Assembly (NCBI RefSeq): GCF_000732925.1
Contig: NZ_CP008953.1
Location: forward strand, 2,976,001 to 3,040,000
Direction: 5' to 3'
From: Amycolatopsis japonica
GTDB taxonomy: Bacteria; Actinomycetota; Actinomycetes; Mycobacteriales; Pseudonocardiaceae
Length of the DNA: 64,000 nucleotides
Position numbers and translations under genes: made by a program. This document shows positions 51,943-60,656 of the stretch, piece after piece. Below the pieces are notes generated by a model that had not been told where the DNA came from, did not search any database, and worked only from the letters and a program-made list of their open reading frames with translations. Positions within the stretch are counted from its first letter, which is position 1. Every line of letters begins with the position of its first letter.

Positions 51943-52740
51943 ATGACCACCTCGTTCGAGACCGTGACTTCGGCCGACGGCACCCCGATCGCCTTCGACC
52001 GCACCGGGGAGGGCACGCCGGTCATCCTGGTCGGTGGTGCGTTCAACGACCGGACGACCGTCGCCGGGCTGGCCGCGACCCTGTCGCCGGAGCACACCGT
52101 GATCGCCTATGACCGGCGCGGCCGGGGCGAAAGCGGTGCCGGCGCGGTCTATTCGGTGGAGCGCGAGGTCGAGGATCTCGCCGCGCTGATCGAGCACGTG
52201 GGTGGTTCGGCGGCGGTGTTCGGGCACTCCTCGGGTGCGGTGCTGGGGCTGGAGGCGGCCGCCAGAGGCGTCGCCATGACCAAGCTCGCCGTGTACGAGC
52301 CGCCGTACGTCGTCGACGACAGCCGGGAGAGGCCCGCGGCCGACCTCTTCGACCGCGTCCGTGCCTTGATCGCCGACGGCGACCGCGACGGCGCGGCGGA
52401 ACTGTTCCTCGTCGAGGGGACCGCGACGCCGGAAGAGGTCGTCAAGGGGATGCGGAACGACCCGTTCTGGGCATGGTTCACAGGCCTCGCCCACACGCTG
52501 CCCTACGACCTTGCGCTCTGCGGTCCCGGAAACGTGCTGCCCGCGGACCGGCTGGCCAAGATCTCGGTGCCCACGCTGGTCATCGACGGCGGGGAGAGCG
52601 ACGCCTGGATGCGGGCGGGCACCCGCGCGGTCGCCGACACGGTCCCCGGCGCGCGGTATGCCACCGTCGCAGGGCAGGACCACGGCGTCCTCCACCAGCC
52701 GGACACGTTGCGAGAGCTGCTCACCGGGTTTCTCGGCTGA
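51943..52740 (+). CDS. Alpha/beta hydrolase
   Basis: This 265-residue cytosolic alpha/beta-hydrolase has nucleophile Ser in VFGHSSGAVLG, acid in VIDGGESDAW and His in GQDHGVLHQPDT. The strand-loop VILVGGAFNDRTT forms the oxyanion hole. The sequence resembles small actinobacterial esterases/lactonases with no known substrate. GGAGG precedes the ATG. Its 3' end overlaps the convergent LysR gene by 20 nt. It is 69 bp after the epoxide hydrolase and may be its operon partner. Confidence 0.87.
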   Translation: MTTSFETVTSADGTPIAFDRTGEGTPVILVGGAFNDRTTVAGLAATLSPEHTVIAYDRRGRGESGAGAVYSVEREVEDLAALIEHVGGSAAVFGHSSGAVLGLEAAARGVAMTKLAVYEPPYVVDDSRERPAADLFDRVRALIADGDRDGAAELFLVEGTATPEEVVKGMRNDPFWAWFTGLAHTLPYDLALCGPGNVLPADRLAKISVPTLVIDGGESDAWMRAGTRAVADTVPGARYATVAGQDHGVLHQPDTLRELLTGFLG

Positions 52741-53632
52741 CGGGCTCGGCCTGTTCGAGGAGTTCGGCCAGCGCGGTCAGCGATGGGCTGACGTGGCCGG
52801 TCCGCCAGACGAGACCGAGCTGGCTGGATTCTTCCAGGCCGCGGACCGGGACATAACGTAGATCGGTGCGAGTGTGCTGTTCGGTCAACGGACGGCACAC
52901 CAGCATCGTGTGCGTCCCGGACGCTGCCAGCGCCATTCCTTGCTGGATGGTCGTGATCCCCGCGGTCGAGGGAATCGGTGTTCCCGACGGAGTGGCGGGC
53001 GGGGTGCGCGCGGCCTTCCAGTAGCCGGGTCCGTCACCGGCACGGTGGAGCAGATCGAGTTTCGCGAGATCTTCCGCATCGATCGACTTGCGCTCCGCGA
53101 TGGGGTGATCGGCTCCGACCATCACGTACTGGTCTTGCGGCGGGAACAGGAAGCCGACCGTGAGCTCGCTTTCGTGGACCGGGAGTTCGGCGATGACGGC
53201 GTCGATCTCGCCGTCGAGTACGGCGGTGAACGGTGAGCCGAGCGGGACGTCGTGGGTGTGCACGGCCACGCCGTGCCGCTCGCGTAGCGCGCGGAAGATC
53301 GAAGTGACCTCCTCGTAGACCATGCCGGTGAATCCGACCCGCAGTTCTTCGACGGCGCCGCGCATCGCCCGTTCACGCGCGCGTTCGAAGGTGCGGAGCA
53401 GCGTGCGATGGGCGGGCCGGATCTCTTTGACGAACTGCGCGCCGGCGCGGGTGAGCCCGACCTTGCGGCTGGTGCGCTCGACCAGCCGCGCGCCGACCTT
53501 CGTCTCCAACGTGGCGATGAGCTGGCTCACTCGCGATTGCGAGTAGCCGAGCCGTTCCGCCGTACGCCCGAAATGCAGCTCCTCCGCCAGCGTGAGCAGG
53601 CATTCGATCTGCTGCAGATGCGCCTGGTGCAT
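52721..53632 (-). CDS. LysR family transcriptional regulator
   Basis: This 303-residue protein has its N-terminal winged helix at about 4-62 (LQQIECLLTLAEELHFGRTA, RLGYSQSRVSQLIATLETKV) and the effector domain (ELRVGFTGMVYEEVTSIFRA, IDAVIAELPVHESEL). The ATG at 53630-53632 begins at the conserved helix. It is divergent from the MFS gene with a strong palindrome between them, so it probably regulates that exporter. The inducer is unknown. Confidence 0.88.
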   Translation of the reverse strand: MHQAHLQQIECLLTLAEELHFGRTAERLGYSQSRVSQLIATLETKVGARLVERTSRKVGLTRAGAQFVKEIRPAHRTLLRTFERARERAMRGAVEELRVGFTGMVYEEVTSIFRALRERHGVAVHTHDVPLGSPFTAVLDGEIDAVIAELPVHESELTVGFLFPPQDQYVMVGADHPIAERKSIDAEDLAKLDLLHRAGDGPGYWKAARTPPATPSGTPIPSTAGITTIQQGMALAASGTHTMLVCRPLTEQHTRTDLRYVPVRGLEESSQLGLVWRTGHVSPSLTALAELLEQAEPVSRETR

Positions 53633-53651
53633 CCTCGGAAGATAACACCGG

Positions 53652-53684
53652 ATCGATGAGCTTTCCTCATCGATCGATGAGGAA
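53652..53684. promoter_or_regulatory. LysR operator between lysR and the MFS gene
   Basis: ATCGATGAG-N5-CTCATCGAT (53652-53674) is a perfect 9-5-9 dyad, and it overlaps a perfect 22-bp palindrome at 53663-53684. The combined site has three phased ATCGATGAG/CTCATCGAT-type elements in the 96-bp divergent gap, suited to a LysR tetramer. Confidence 0.8.
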
Positions 53685-53728
53685 GACGTCGTTGTTCGCA
53701 GGTGCCGCGCGGTGATGGGCTGGACGGC

Positions 53729-54910
53729 ATGAGTTCCTCTGTCTCTCACCCGGATCCGGTCCTGTCGCGATGGGTCGCCGTCGGCGTGCTGACGCTGAGC
53801 ACGTTCCTGGTGGTGACCGCCGAGATGCTGCCGGTCGGGATGCTCACCCCGATGGCGGACGGTCTCGGCATCTCCGCGGGGGCGACCGGGCTCAGCCTGA
53901 CCGTCACCGGTCTGGTTTCGGCGGTCACCGCTCCCGTGGTGCCGCGGCTGCTCGGGGATCTCGACCGGCGCCGGGTGCTGGCCGCGGCCGTGGCGGTACT
54001 GGCCATCGGAAACGGGCTGACCGCGATCGCCGTCGATTTCGGGCTGCTCATGATCGCGCGGATCGTGCTCGGGGTCGGCATGGGCGCCGTCTGGGGGATG
54101 GCTTCGGCCGTGGCCATCAGGCTGGTCGCGGCTCGCGACAGCGCACTGGCGGTTTCCTTCACCGTCGGAGGCGTCGCCGCCGCCTCGGTGCTCGGAGTGC
54201 CGTTGGGCACGTTCGTGGGCAACGCTTTCGGCTGGCGTGCGGCCTTCTGGTCGCTCGCGGTGTGCGCGTCGCTGCTCGCTCCCGCCTTACTGCTGGCCTT
54301 GCCCGAGCTTCGCCGTCCCGCGGTCGTCGAAGAGACCGGCACCGGACAGCGCCGCTCGTTGTTCCGTCCCGCCGTGGTCACCGGCCTCGCCGTGGTGGTG
54401 TTGCTGGTGACCGCGCATTTCGCCGCGTACACCTACGTGCGTCCGGTCCTCGAAGAACTACCGCGGATGCCGGCGGGCGCGATCGCCTCGCTGTTGCTCG
54501 TCTACGGCTTTTTCGGGCTGATCGGCAACTTCGTGGCCGGAGCCGCTGCCGGGCGCAGGCCGCGGGCGACCGTGCTGCTGCTGGCGGCCGGGATCGCCGT
54601 CGCGCTCGGGCTTCTGGCGCTTTTCGGTGCCTCCGCGCTCATCGCCGGGGTCGCGATCGCCCTGTGGGGGATGGCCTACGGCGGACTGTCGGTCGGCGGG
54701 CAACTGTGGATGACCGCCCTCGCACCGGATCGCGTCGAGCATGTCACCGGTCTTTACGTCGGCGTGTTCACCGGTTCGATAGCCCTCGGCGCTTTCGCCG
54801 GCGGCTTGGTCGTCGAGGGCGCGGGTGTCGTGCTGTTGCTGTGGAGTACGGCGGCGCTCGCCGTGGTCTCCCTGCTGGTGGGTTCGGTCGGCAGGCCCAT
54901 CGCGGCGTAG
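53729..54910 (+). CDS. MFS transporter, drug-efflux DHA1-like
   Basis: This 393-residue protein has 12 membrane helices. The N-terminal FLVVTAEMLPVGMLTPMADG and the helix-4/5 region ARIVLGVGMGAVWGMASAVA are typical of DHA1 efflux pumps of the AraJ/Bcr type. The substrate is unknown. It is controlled by the divergent LysR. The 3' end overlaps the convergent regulator gene by 157 nt, so the last about 52 codons are antisense to it. Confidence 0.9.
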   Translation: MSSSVSHPDPVLSRWVAVGVLTLSTFLVVTAEMLPVGMLTPMADGLGISAGATGLSLTVTGLVSAVTAPVVPRLLGDLDRRRVLAAAVAVLAIGNGLTAIAVDFGLLMIARIVLGVGMGAVWGMASAVAIRLVAARDSALAVSFTVGGVAAASVLGVPLGTFVGNAFGWRAAFWSLAVCASLLAPALLLALPELRRPAVVEETGTGQRRSLFRPAVVTGLAVVVLLVTAHFAAYTYVRPVLEELPRMPAGAIASLLLVYGFFGLIGNFVAGAAAGRRPRATVLLLAAGIAVALGLLALFGASALIAGVAIALWGMAYGGLSVGGQLWMTALAPDRVEHVTGLYVGVFTGSIALGAFAGGLVVEGAGVVLLLWSTAALAVVSLLVGSVGRPIAA

Positions 54911-57561
54911 TGCTCCCGCGCGGCTCCGACCTGTCCCAATCCGGCCAGCGCGCGGGCTTCCTGCAACCGGTAGCCGATCCGCTTCGCCGTTTCGAGCGCG
55001 AGCCGATGCCGCTTGAGGCCCGTCTCCGTTTCACCGAGCGCGAGGCAGGCGGTGCCCAGGCTGTTGGCCGCCATCGCCAGCAACAACGGGTGGTTGAGCC
55101 GCGTGAGGATCGCGCACGCGTGTTCGGCCTGCTCACGCGCGTCGCCGGGGCGATCGGCGAGCAGCAGGGCGTCGGCGAGGTCGATCCGGCTCCACGCCTC
55201 GCCGAACAGGTAGCCGAGATCCCGCGAGGCGGTGATCGACCGTTCGATGACCTCGAAGGCCTCGCCGAAACGGCCGAGCCGGGACAGGACGAGGCCGAGC
55301 TGGGCCGAACTCAGGATCACGCCGCGCTCGTCCTCGCGCAGGTCCACCGCTCGCCGGGCGGAGGCCAGCGCGTCGTCCAGCCTGCCGAGGACCTCCTGGG
55401 CGTTGCTGAGATTGGTCCACAGTGTGGCGGCGCCGGTCTCGCCGACGACGGCCAGGCCGTCACGGTAGAACCGGATCGCCTCGGGGTAACGGCCGAGCAT
55501 GCCGTGCAGCGCGCCCGCCCTGGACAGCGCGATCGCCTCGGCCCCGCGGTCGCCGGACGCGCGGACGACGTCCAGCCGTTCGAGGGCGCAATCCATTCCC
55601 TCGGTGAGCCGCCCGTTTTCCCAGAACGCCAGGGTGAGGCTCGCCAGGCTCAGCTGGATCGCTTGCGGGTCACCGATCCGGCGGGCGGCGGTGATCCCCG
55701 TCCGTGCCACGTCGAGCAGTTCGTCTAGGTGCCCGCTTTCCCGGAGGTGGTCCGCGGTGTCCGCGGCGATCCGCCAGGCGTACTCGTCCAGACCGGCATC
55801 GAGCGCGTGCCGGGTCACCGCGACGAGGTTCGCCCGTTCCGTCCGATACCAGTCAAGGCCGCCTCCGTCGCGGTAATGATCGAGGAGCCGACGCACGGCA
55901 GGACCGGATTCCTCGTCGCGGGCGGCGTTGCGGGCGTGCTCGGCGATCAGGTCGTGGAACGCGTAGCGGCCCAGCGCAGGCTGCCTGACCAGGTGGGCGT
56001 CGAGCAGGTCCTCCAGCAGACGTTCGGCCTCGCGTTCCCCGATGCCGGCCAGCGCGGCCGCCGCGGGCACGCCGATGTCGGCACCGGGATTGTGCCCCAG
56101 CAAACGAAACATGCGCTGTTGCGCGGCATCGAGTTCCCGATAGGACAGTGCGAAGGCCGCGGCCACGTCCCGTCCGGCGACCTTCAGCTCGGCCAGCCGG
56201 TCGTGTTCGGAGCCCAGCCGCTCGGCCAGGGCCTGAACGGTCCACTGTGGACGATTCTGCAGCCGGGCGGCCGCGATGCGGATCGCCAGCGGCAGGTTGC
56301 CGCACAACGCGGCCACCCCCGTGTCCGGTCGCCCGGACGCCGCCGCGAACAGGGCACCCGCCTCCTCGTCCGGCAGCACTTCGAGACTGATCGACGCGGC
56401 GCCGTCGACCGCGGCGAGGCGGCGCCTCCCGGTGACCAGGAGGGCGACCGTCGCCGAACCCGGCACCAGCGGCCGCAGCTGTTCCGCGCTCGCGGCGTTG
56501 TCGAGCACCACGAGCAGCGACCGGCCTGCCGTCCTGGTCCGCCACAGCTCGGCCCTCCGGTCGACACCGCCGGGAAGCCGCGAAGCCGGGATGTCCAGCT
56601 GCCCGAGCAGGGCTTCGAGCGCGGCCTCGGGCGGAAGCGGTTCGCGGGTGGGGGAGTGGCCGTGCAGATCCACGAACAGCTGACCGTCGGGGAAATCGGC
56701 GGCGAGCCGATGCGCGGCGTGGACGGCGAGCGACGTCTTGCCGACACCGGCCATCCCGTCGACGACGACCGGGCGCCCGAGCCGGACGGCGTCGAGCAGG
56801 CGGCGGATCTCGGCCTCGCGTCCGGTGAAATCCGGGACGTCGTAAGGGAGGAAGCAGCGGGTCTTGCCGTATTCCGGCTCGTCGCGCAGGATCCGCTCGT
56901 AGAGCTCGCGCAGCTTCGGGCCGGGGTCTATCCCGAGTTCCTCCACCAGTCGCGTCCGCGCCTGCCGGTAGACGTTCAGCGCGTCGGCCTGCCTGCCCTG
57001 CTGGTGCAGCGCGCGCATGAGCAAGCCGGCGAACGGCTCCCGGAGCGGGTGTTCGGCGACCAAGGCCGTCAGCTCCGCGACGGAGTCTTCCCCGGCGGAG
57101 ATCTCTTCGTCGAGGCAACGTTCCACAACGGACAGACGACGCTCGTCGAGTTCTTCGGCTTCGCCTCGCAAAGCCGCACTATCCACACCGGACAGAGCCG
57201 GTCCGCTCCAGCACGCGAGAGCTTCGCGGAACTCCCCACGCGAGACGTGCGCCTCGAACGAGCGCAGGTCGAAGGAGCCCGGACGAAGGACGAAGCCCGG
57301 CCCTTCGGCGGTCAAGACGTCGTCGGCGGCGCCCTCGGCGAGGAGCGTGCGCTTCAACGCGGTGGTGAGGTTGCGGATCTGGCGGGTGGCGGTGGCGGGC
57401 GGATCCTCGTCCCAGACGACGTCCACCAGCCGCGAGACCGAGACGACGCGATCGGCGCCGAGCAGCAGCGCGGCGAGGATCCGCTCCTGCCGCGGACCCG
57501 CCAGTTTCACCGGTCGTGCCCCGTTCCGGCACTGCACCGGCCCCAAGATCCGGAACTCCAT
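54754..57561 (-). CDS. SARP-NB-ARC-TPR regulator (AfsR/DnrI/RedD family)
   Basis: This 935-residue AfsR-like protein has an OmpR-type winged helix (about 1-90: MEFRILGPVQCRNGARPVKL, then RILAALLLGADRVVSVSRLV), the BTAD helical domain (about 95-240), and an NB-ARC ATPase (about 255-560) with Walker A GMAGVGKTSLAVHAAH, Walker B SLLVVLDNA and GNLPLAIRIAA. TPR-like repeats follow to the end (about 600-880). Such proteins bind direct heptamer repeats and activate secondary-metabolite genes. The ATG at 57559-57561 has GGAAGGGGG upstream. The last 52 codons overlap the MFS gene in antisense. A candidate heptamer site lies 52 bp upstream at 57613-57630. Confidence 0.9.
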   Translation of the reverse strand: MEFRILGPVQCRNGARPVKLAGPRQERILAALLLGADRVVSVSRLVDVVWDEDPPATATRQIRNLTTALKRTLLAEGAADDVLTAEGPGFVLRPGSFDLRSFEAHVSRGEFREALACWSGPALSGVDSAALRGEAEELDERRLSVVERCLDEEISAGEDSVAELTALVAEHPLREPFAGLLMRALHQQGRQADALNVYRQARTRLVEELGIDPGPKLRELYERILRDEPEYGKTRCFLPYDVPDFTGREAEIRRLLDAVRLGRPVVVDGMAGVGKTSLAVHAAHRLAADFPDGQLFVDLHGHSPTREPLPPEAALEALLGQLDIPASRLPGGVDRRAELWRTRTAGRSLLVVLDNAASAEQLRPLVPGSATVALLVTGRRRLAAVDGAASISLEVLPDEEAGALFAAASGRPDTGVAALCGNLPLAIRIAAARLQNRPQWTVQALAERLGSEHDRLAELKVAGRDVAAAFALSYRELDAAQQRMFRLLGHNPGADIGVPAAAALAGIGEREAERLLEDLLDAHLVRQPALGRYAFHDLIAEHARNAARDEESGPAVRRLLDHYRDGGGLDWYRTERANLVAVTRHALDAGLDEYAWRIAADTADHLRESGHLDELLDVARTGITAARRIGDPQAIQLSLASLTLAFWENGRLTEGMDCALERLDVVRASGDRGAEAIALSRAGALHGMLGRYPEAIRFYRDGLAVVGETGAATLWTNLSNAQEVLGRLDDALASARRAVDLREDERGVILSSAQLGLVLSRLGRFGEAFEVIERSITASRDLGYLFGEAWSRIDLADALLLADRPGDAREQAEHACAILTRLNHPLLLAMAANSLGTACLALGETETGLKRHRLALETAKRIGYRLQEARALAGLGQVGAAREHYAAMGLPTEPTSRETTASAAVLHSNSTTPAPSTTKPPAKAPRAIEPVNTPT

Positions 57562-57612
57562 CGCACCCCCTTCCGCGAGGTTAACCGGCCACGCGCCGGG
57601 GCCGGTGCGGAA

Positions 57613-57630
57613 GTGATGCAGCTGTGATGC
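57613..57630. promoter_or_regulatory. Possible SARP site: two GTGATGC heptamers 11 bp apart
   Basis: GTGATGC occurs at 57613-57619 and 57624-57630, an 11-bp period, which is the classical spacing of SARP-binding direct repeats. The site lies in the divergent 123-bp gap between the SARP gene and the SnoaL-like gene. The heptamer sequence itself is not a published consensus I recall, so the match rests on spacing. Confidence 0.45.
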
Positions 57631-57684
57631 GCCGCCCGGCGAATCTCCTGCTGGACGGAGTACGGACGTGATGAGGAGAACCCC

Positions 57685-58173
57685 ATGCGCAAGCGGTATT
57701 ACGCGGCGTTGGCCGGGCTGGTCGTGGCCGCGGCGGGAATCGGCGTGCCCGCCGCGGCGGCGGCGGGAGAGCAGCAGGCGGAGTCGGAGCGACAGGCCTG
57801 CCAACGCGCGTTCGACCGCGCGGTCTGGGAGGACATGGACAGCTTCAACAAACGCGACGAGGCGCGTTACCGGGCGATCATCCACCGGGACATGGTGACC
57901 GTCGGTCGCCGGGGACAGCTGTTCATCGGCTACGACGCCAACGTCGACCCGGTGGTCAACGAGCAGTTCAAGGTGCCGTACGAGTACAGCATGCCGTGGA
58001 CGGTGACCCACACCGTCGTCGAGGACTGCAAGATGGGCTTCGCGATCCTCGACGCGTACTACAAGGTGCCGTCGCAGAACATCAACCGGCACTACACGAT
58101 CAGCCTGACGCTGGTACGCCAGCACGGCAAGTGGCAGGTCATCAAGGACACCGTGACCGACGTGCTGCCCTGA
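57685..58173 (+). CDS. Secreted SnoaL-like (NTF2-fold) protein
   Basis: This 162-residue protein has a Sec signal peptide (RKRYYAALAGLVVAAAGIGV, cleavage near residue 27). The rest has the NTF2/SnoaL-like pattern: AVWEDMDSFNKRDEARYRAI, HRDMVTVGRRGQLFIG, NRHYTISLTLVRQHGKWQVI. Enzymatic residues cannot be assigned, so it may be a binding protein or small cyclase-like enzyme. GAGGAGAA precedes the ATG. It is divergent from the SARP gene and may be a direct target. Two cysteines (Cys39, Cys115) could form a disulfide. Confidence 0.75.
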   Translation: MRKRYYAALAGLVVAAAGIGVPAAAAAGEQQAESERQACQRAFDRAVWEDMDSFNKRDEARYRAIIHRDMVTVGRRGQLFIGYDANVDPVVNEQFKVPYEYSMPWTVTHTVVEDCKMGFAILDAYYKVPSQNINRHYTISLTLVRQHGKWQVIKDTVTDVLP

Positions 58174-58196
58174 TCCGGGGGAGGCGAGGGGGAAAC

Positions 58197-58249
58197 GTCA
58201 GGAAAGGGTCGTTCAGGACATCTTTCGTCCTGAACGACCCTTTCCTGAC
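58197..58249. terminator. 23-bp perfect palindrome between convergent genes
   Basis: Arms 58197-58219 and 58227-58249 are perfectly complementary over 23 bp with a 7-nt loop and contain AGGAAAGGG/CCCTTTCCT. It lies between the SnoaL-like gene and the convergent methyltransferase gene. It has no U-tract and is a likely bidirectional terminator of the shared family. Confidence 0.65.
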
Positions 58250-58258
58250 ATCCTGGGC

Positions 58259-59071
58259 TCAGGGTTTCCGGCCGACCCCGGCGTACGGCAGCGAGTTGAT
58301 CTCCGGGTCTTCGGACATGTCGCCGGCGCCCTGGGGGTTCCACATCGCGCAGCCGACGACGCCGGGCTCGATGACGTCGAAGCCTTCGAAGAACGAAAGC
58401 ACCTGGTCGTGGGTCCGGGGGATGGGGTCGTTCTGGGTGCTCTTGTACGCCTCGATGGCCTCGTCGAGGCCGCTCGAGTTCGCGTCGGCGGCGACGTGCG
58501 AAATCGCCAGGAAGCTGCCGGAGGCCATCCGCTCCCGATAGCGGGCCAGGATGGCGTGCGGCTCCCACGAATCCGGCACGAAATGCAGCAGCAGCAACAT
58601 GAACAGGCCGATCGGCTGGTCGAGGTCCAGCAGTTCCCTGGTCTCGGGCGCGTCGAGGATGTCGTTGGCGTCGCGGAGGTCGGCCTGGATAGCCGCGCAC
58701 CGGTCGTTGCCGCGCAGCAGCAGTTTGGCGTGTGCCACGGCGACCGATTCGCGGTCGACGTAGACCACCCGGCAGGACGGGTCGATCCCCTGGACGATCT
58801 CGTGGAGGTTGCCGACGGTCGGGATGCCGGAGCCGATGTCGAGGAACTGCCGCACCCCCGCCTCCACCATGTGCAGCGCGGCACGCCGCAGGAAGGCGCG
58901 GTTGAGCCGGGCCGCGTCGCGGATACCCGGCATGATCTTGAGGATCTGTTCGCCCAGCTCACGGTCGGCCTGGAAGTTGTGGTCGCCGTTGAGCCAGTAG
59001 TCGTAGACCCGGGCGGGATTCGGCACGGTCGTGTCGACCTCGGGAGGCACCCAGCTCAGGTTCGAAGTCAC
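58259..59071 (-). CDS. SAM-dependent methyltransferase, DUF574 (Methyltransf_19) family
   Basis: This 270-residue protein begins with the family signature NPARVYDYWLNGDHNFQADR, followed by the Rossmann motifs FLDIGSGIPTVGNLHEI (motif I), VVYVDRESVAVAHAK (motif II) and FMLLLLHFVPDSWEPHAI. This abundant actinomycete family has many copies per genome and unknown substrates. No operon partner is visible. Its start is 171 bp from the divergent P450 start; the gap shows no clear dyad. Confidence 0.9.
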   Translation of the reverse strand: MTSNLSWVPPEVDTTVPNPARVYDYWLNGDHNFQADRELGEQILKIMPGIRDAARLNRAFLRRAALHMVEAGVRQFLDIGSGIPTVGNLHEIVQGIDPSCRVVYVDRESVAVAHAKLLLRGNDRCAAIQADLRDANDILDAPETRELLDLDQPIGLFMLLLLHFVPDSWEPHAILARYRERMASGSFLAISHVAADANSSGLDEAIEAYKSTQNDPIPRTHDQVLSFFEGFDVIEPGVVGCAMWNPQGAGDMSEDPEINSLPYAGVGRKP

Positions 59072-59242
59072 CGTCGTCGCCGCCGTTCGGTTGGGATCCG
59101 TTGGGGCACAGGAGTCTAGCGGCCGCGCGGGACCGGGCTGCCATCGTCCGATCGTGTGGATGTGCGGCGGCGGAAGCCCCTCCGCGGTCTCGCGGTCCTA
59201 AGGTGACCGGGTTCAGCGTCCAGGCACCGGGAGACGAGCACG

Positions 59243-60586
59243 ATGGCAACACCTCCGGACGTCGCCGTCGCACCGGGCCGGTGGCCGGTACTGGGGCATA
59301 CCGTGCCGATGCTCCGTGACCCGCTGAAACTGTTGTCCTCACTGAGTTCGCACGGCGACGTCGTGCGGCTCGACTTCGGCCCGATGCCGGTCTATCTGGT
59401 CACGACCCCGGAGCTGGCGTGGCGGCTGCTCGCCGTCGACGCGGGGAAGTTCGACAAAGGCATCGTGTTCGACAAGATGCGGCCGTTGTTCGGCGACGGG
59501 CTCGCGACTTCCAACGGTGCCTTCAACCAGCGGCAACGTCGGATGATGCTGCCCGCGTTCCAGCGAAACCGGATCGCACTCTACGCCGAGACGACGATGA
59601 CGAAGCTCGCTGTAGACCTTGCCGACTCGTGGAAACCGGGCGAGGTCGTCGAATTCGACCGGCGTATGCAGGAACTCGCGCTGACCATCTCCGGGCGCAC
59701 GCTGTTCTCCACCGAACTCGGCGACGACGCGCTCACCGAGATCCAGCGGTCGATCCCGATCATGCTGAAGTACGTCATGGTCCGGGCGTTCTCGCCGAAG
59801 TTCGTGGAACGCCTGCCGATCCCGGCGAACCGCGAGTTCGACGCGGCGGCCGCGAGGCTGCGGCGGGTCATCGGCGACGCCGTCCTCGAAGCGCGCGAGA
59901 AGGGCGGCGATCAGGGCGATCTGCTGTCGATGTTGTTGCTGGCCGAGGACGACGAGACCGGCGAGAGGATGACCGACCGGCAGGTGGAGGACGAGGTCAT
60001 CACGATCCTCACCACCGGCGCCGAGACCACGGCCGTCGCGCTCGCGTGGTTCTTCCACGAGATCGGGGCACGGCCGGACATCGAGCGCCGCTTCCACGCC
60101 GAGGTCGACGAGGTGCTGGCGGGCGGGCCCGCGCGGTTCGACCACTTGCCGCGGCTGGTCTACACGCAGCGGATCATCAACGAGGTCGTCCGCCGGACCC
60201 CGCCGGTGATCCTGATGCGGCGGGCGCGGGAGGACGTAGAACTCGGCGGCGTAAGCATCCCCGCCGGGACCGAGGTCGCGGTCAGCCAGCACACGGTGCA
60301 TCGCGATCCGCGCTGGTTCCCCGATCCCGAACGGTTCGACCCGGATCGCTGGGAACCCGAGCGCGCCGCCGAGGTGCCGAAGGGCGCGTTCATCCCGTTC
60401 GGCGCAGGCGCCCGGCTGTGTCCCGGACATCAGTTCGCTCCCACGGAGATCGCGTTGGTGGCGGCGACGATCGGCGCCCGGTGGCGGCTGGAACCGGTGC
60501 CGGGGGTGAAGGTGTTCCCCAAGATCAAAGCGACGATGCAGCCGAACCGGTTGCCGATGATCGCGCGGCCGCGAACCCGAGGCTGA
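59243..60586 (+). CDS. Cytochrome P450
   Basis: This 447-residue soluble bacterial P450 has an I-helix oxygen-binding groove TTGAETTAVALAW (A/G-G-x-x-T), ExxR as NEVVRRTPP, a PERF-like FPDPERFDPDRW, and a heme-thiolate loop FIPFGAGARLCPGHQF with ligand Cys393. The overall pattern resembles CYPs acting on terpenes and other lipophilic substrates, but the substrate is unknown. No ferredoxin or ferredoxin reductase gene adjoins, so electrons must come from elsewhere. The neighbour is a secreted alpha/beta hydrolase 70 bp downstream. Confidence 0.95.
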   Translation: MATPPDVAVAPGRWPVLGHTVPMLRDPLKLLSSLSSHGDVVRLDFGPMPVYLVTTPELAWRLLAVDAGKFDKGIVFDKMRPLFGDGLATSNGAFNQRQRRMMLPAFQRNRIALYAETTMTKLAVDLADSWKPGEVVEFDRRMQELALTISGRTLFSTELGDDALTEIQRSIPIMLKYVMVRAFSPKFVERLPIPANREFDAAAARLRRVIGDAVLEAREKGGDQGDLLSMLLLAEDDETGERMTDRQVEDEVITILTTGAETTAVALAWFFHEIGARPDIERRFHAEVDEVLAGGPARFDHLPRLVYTQRIINEVVRRTPPVILMRRAREDVELGGVSIPAGTEVAVSQHTVHRDPRWFPDPERFDPDRWEPERAAEVPKGAFIPFGAGARLCPGHQFAPTEIALVAATIGARWRLEPVPGVKVFPKIKATMQPNRLPMIARPRTRG

Positions 60587-60656
60587 CGGTGAGCGTTCGA
60601 TCACCAGGTGTAGGGTTCATGCTCCTTCCGAGCGTCCCGATTCCGGAGAGGGTTCT

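Noticed and set aside
7886-58249. CRISPR array
   Set aside because: The repeated palindromes are dispersed one per gene end, not regularly spaced, and no cas gene is present.
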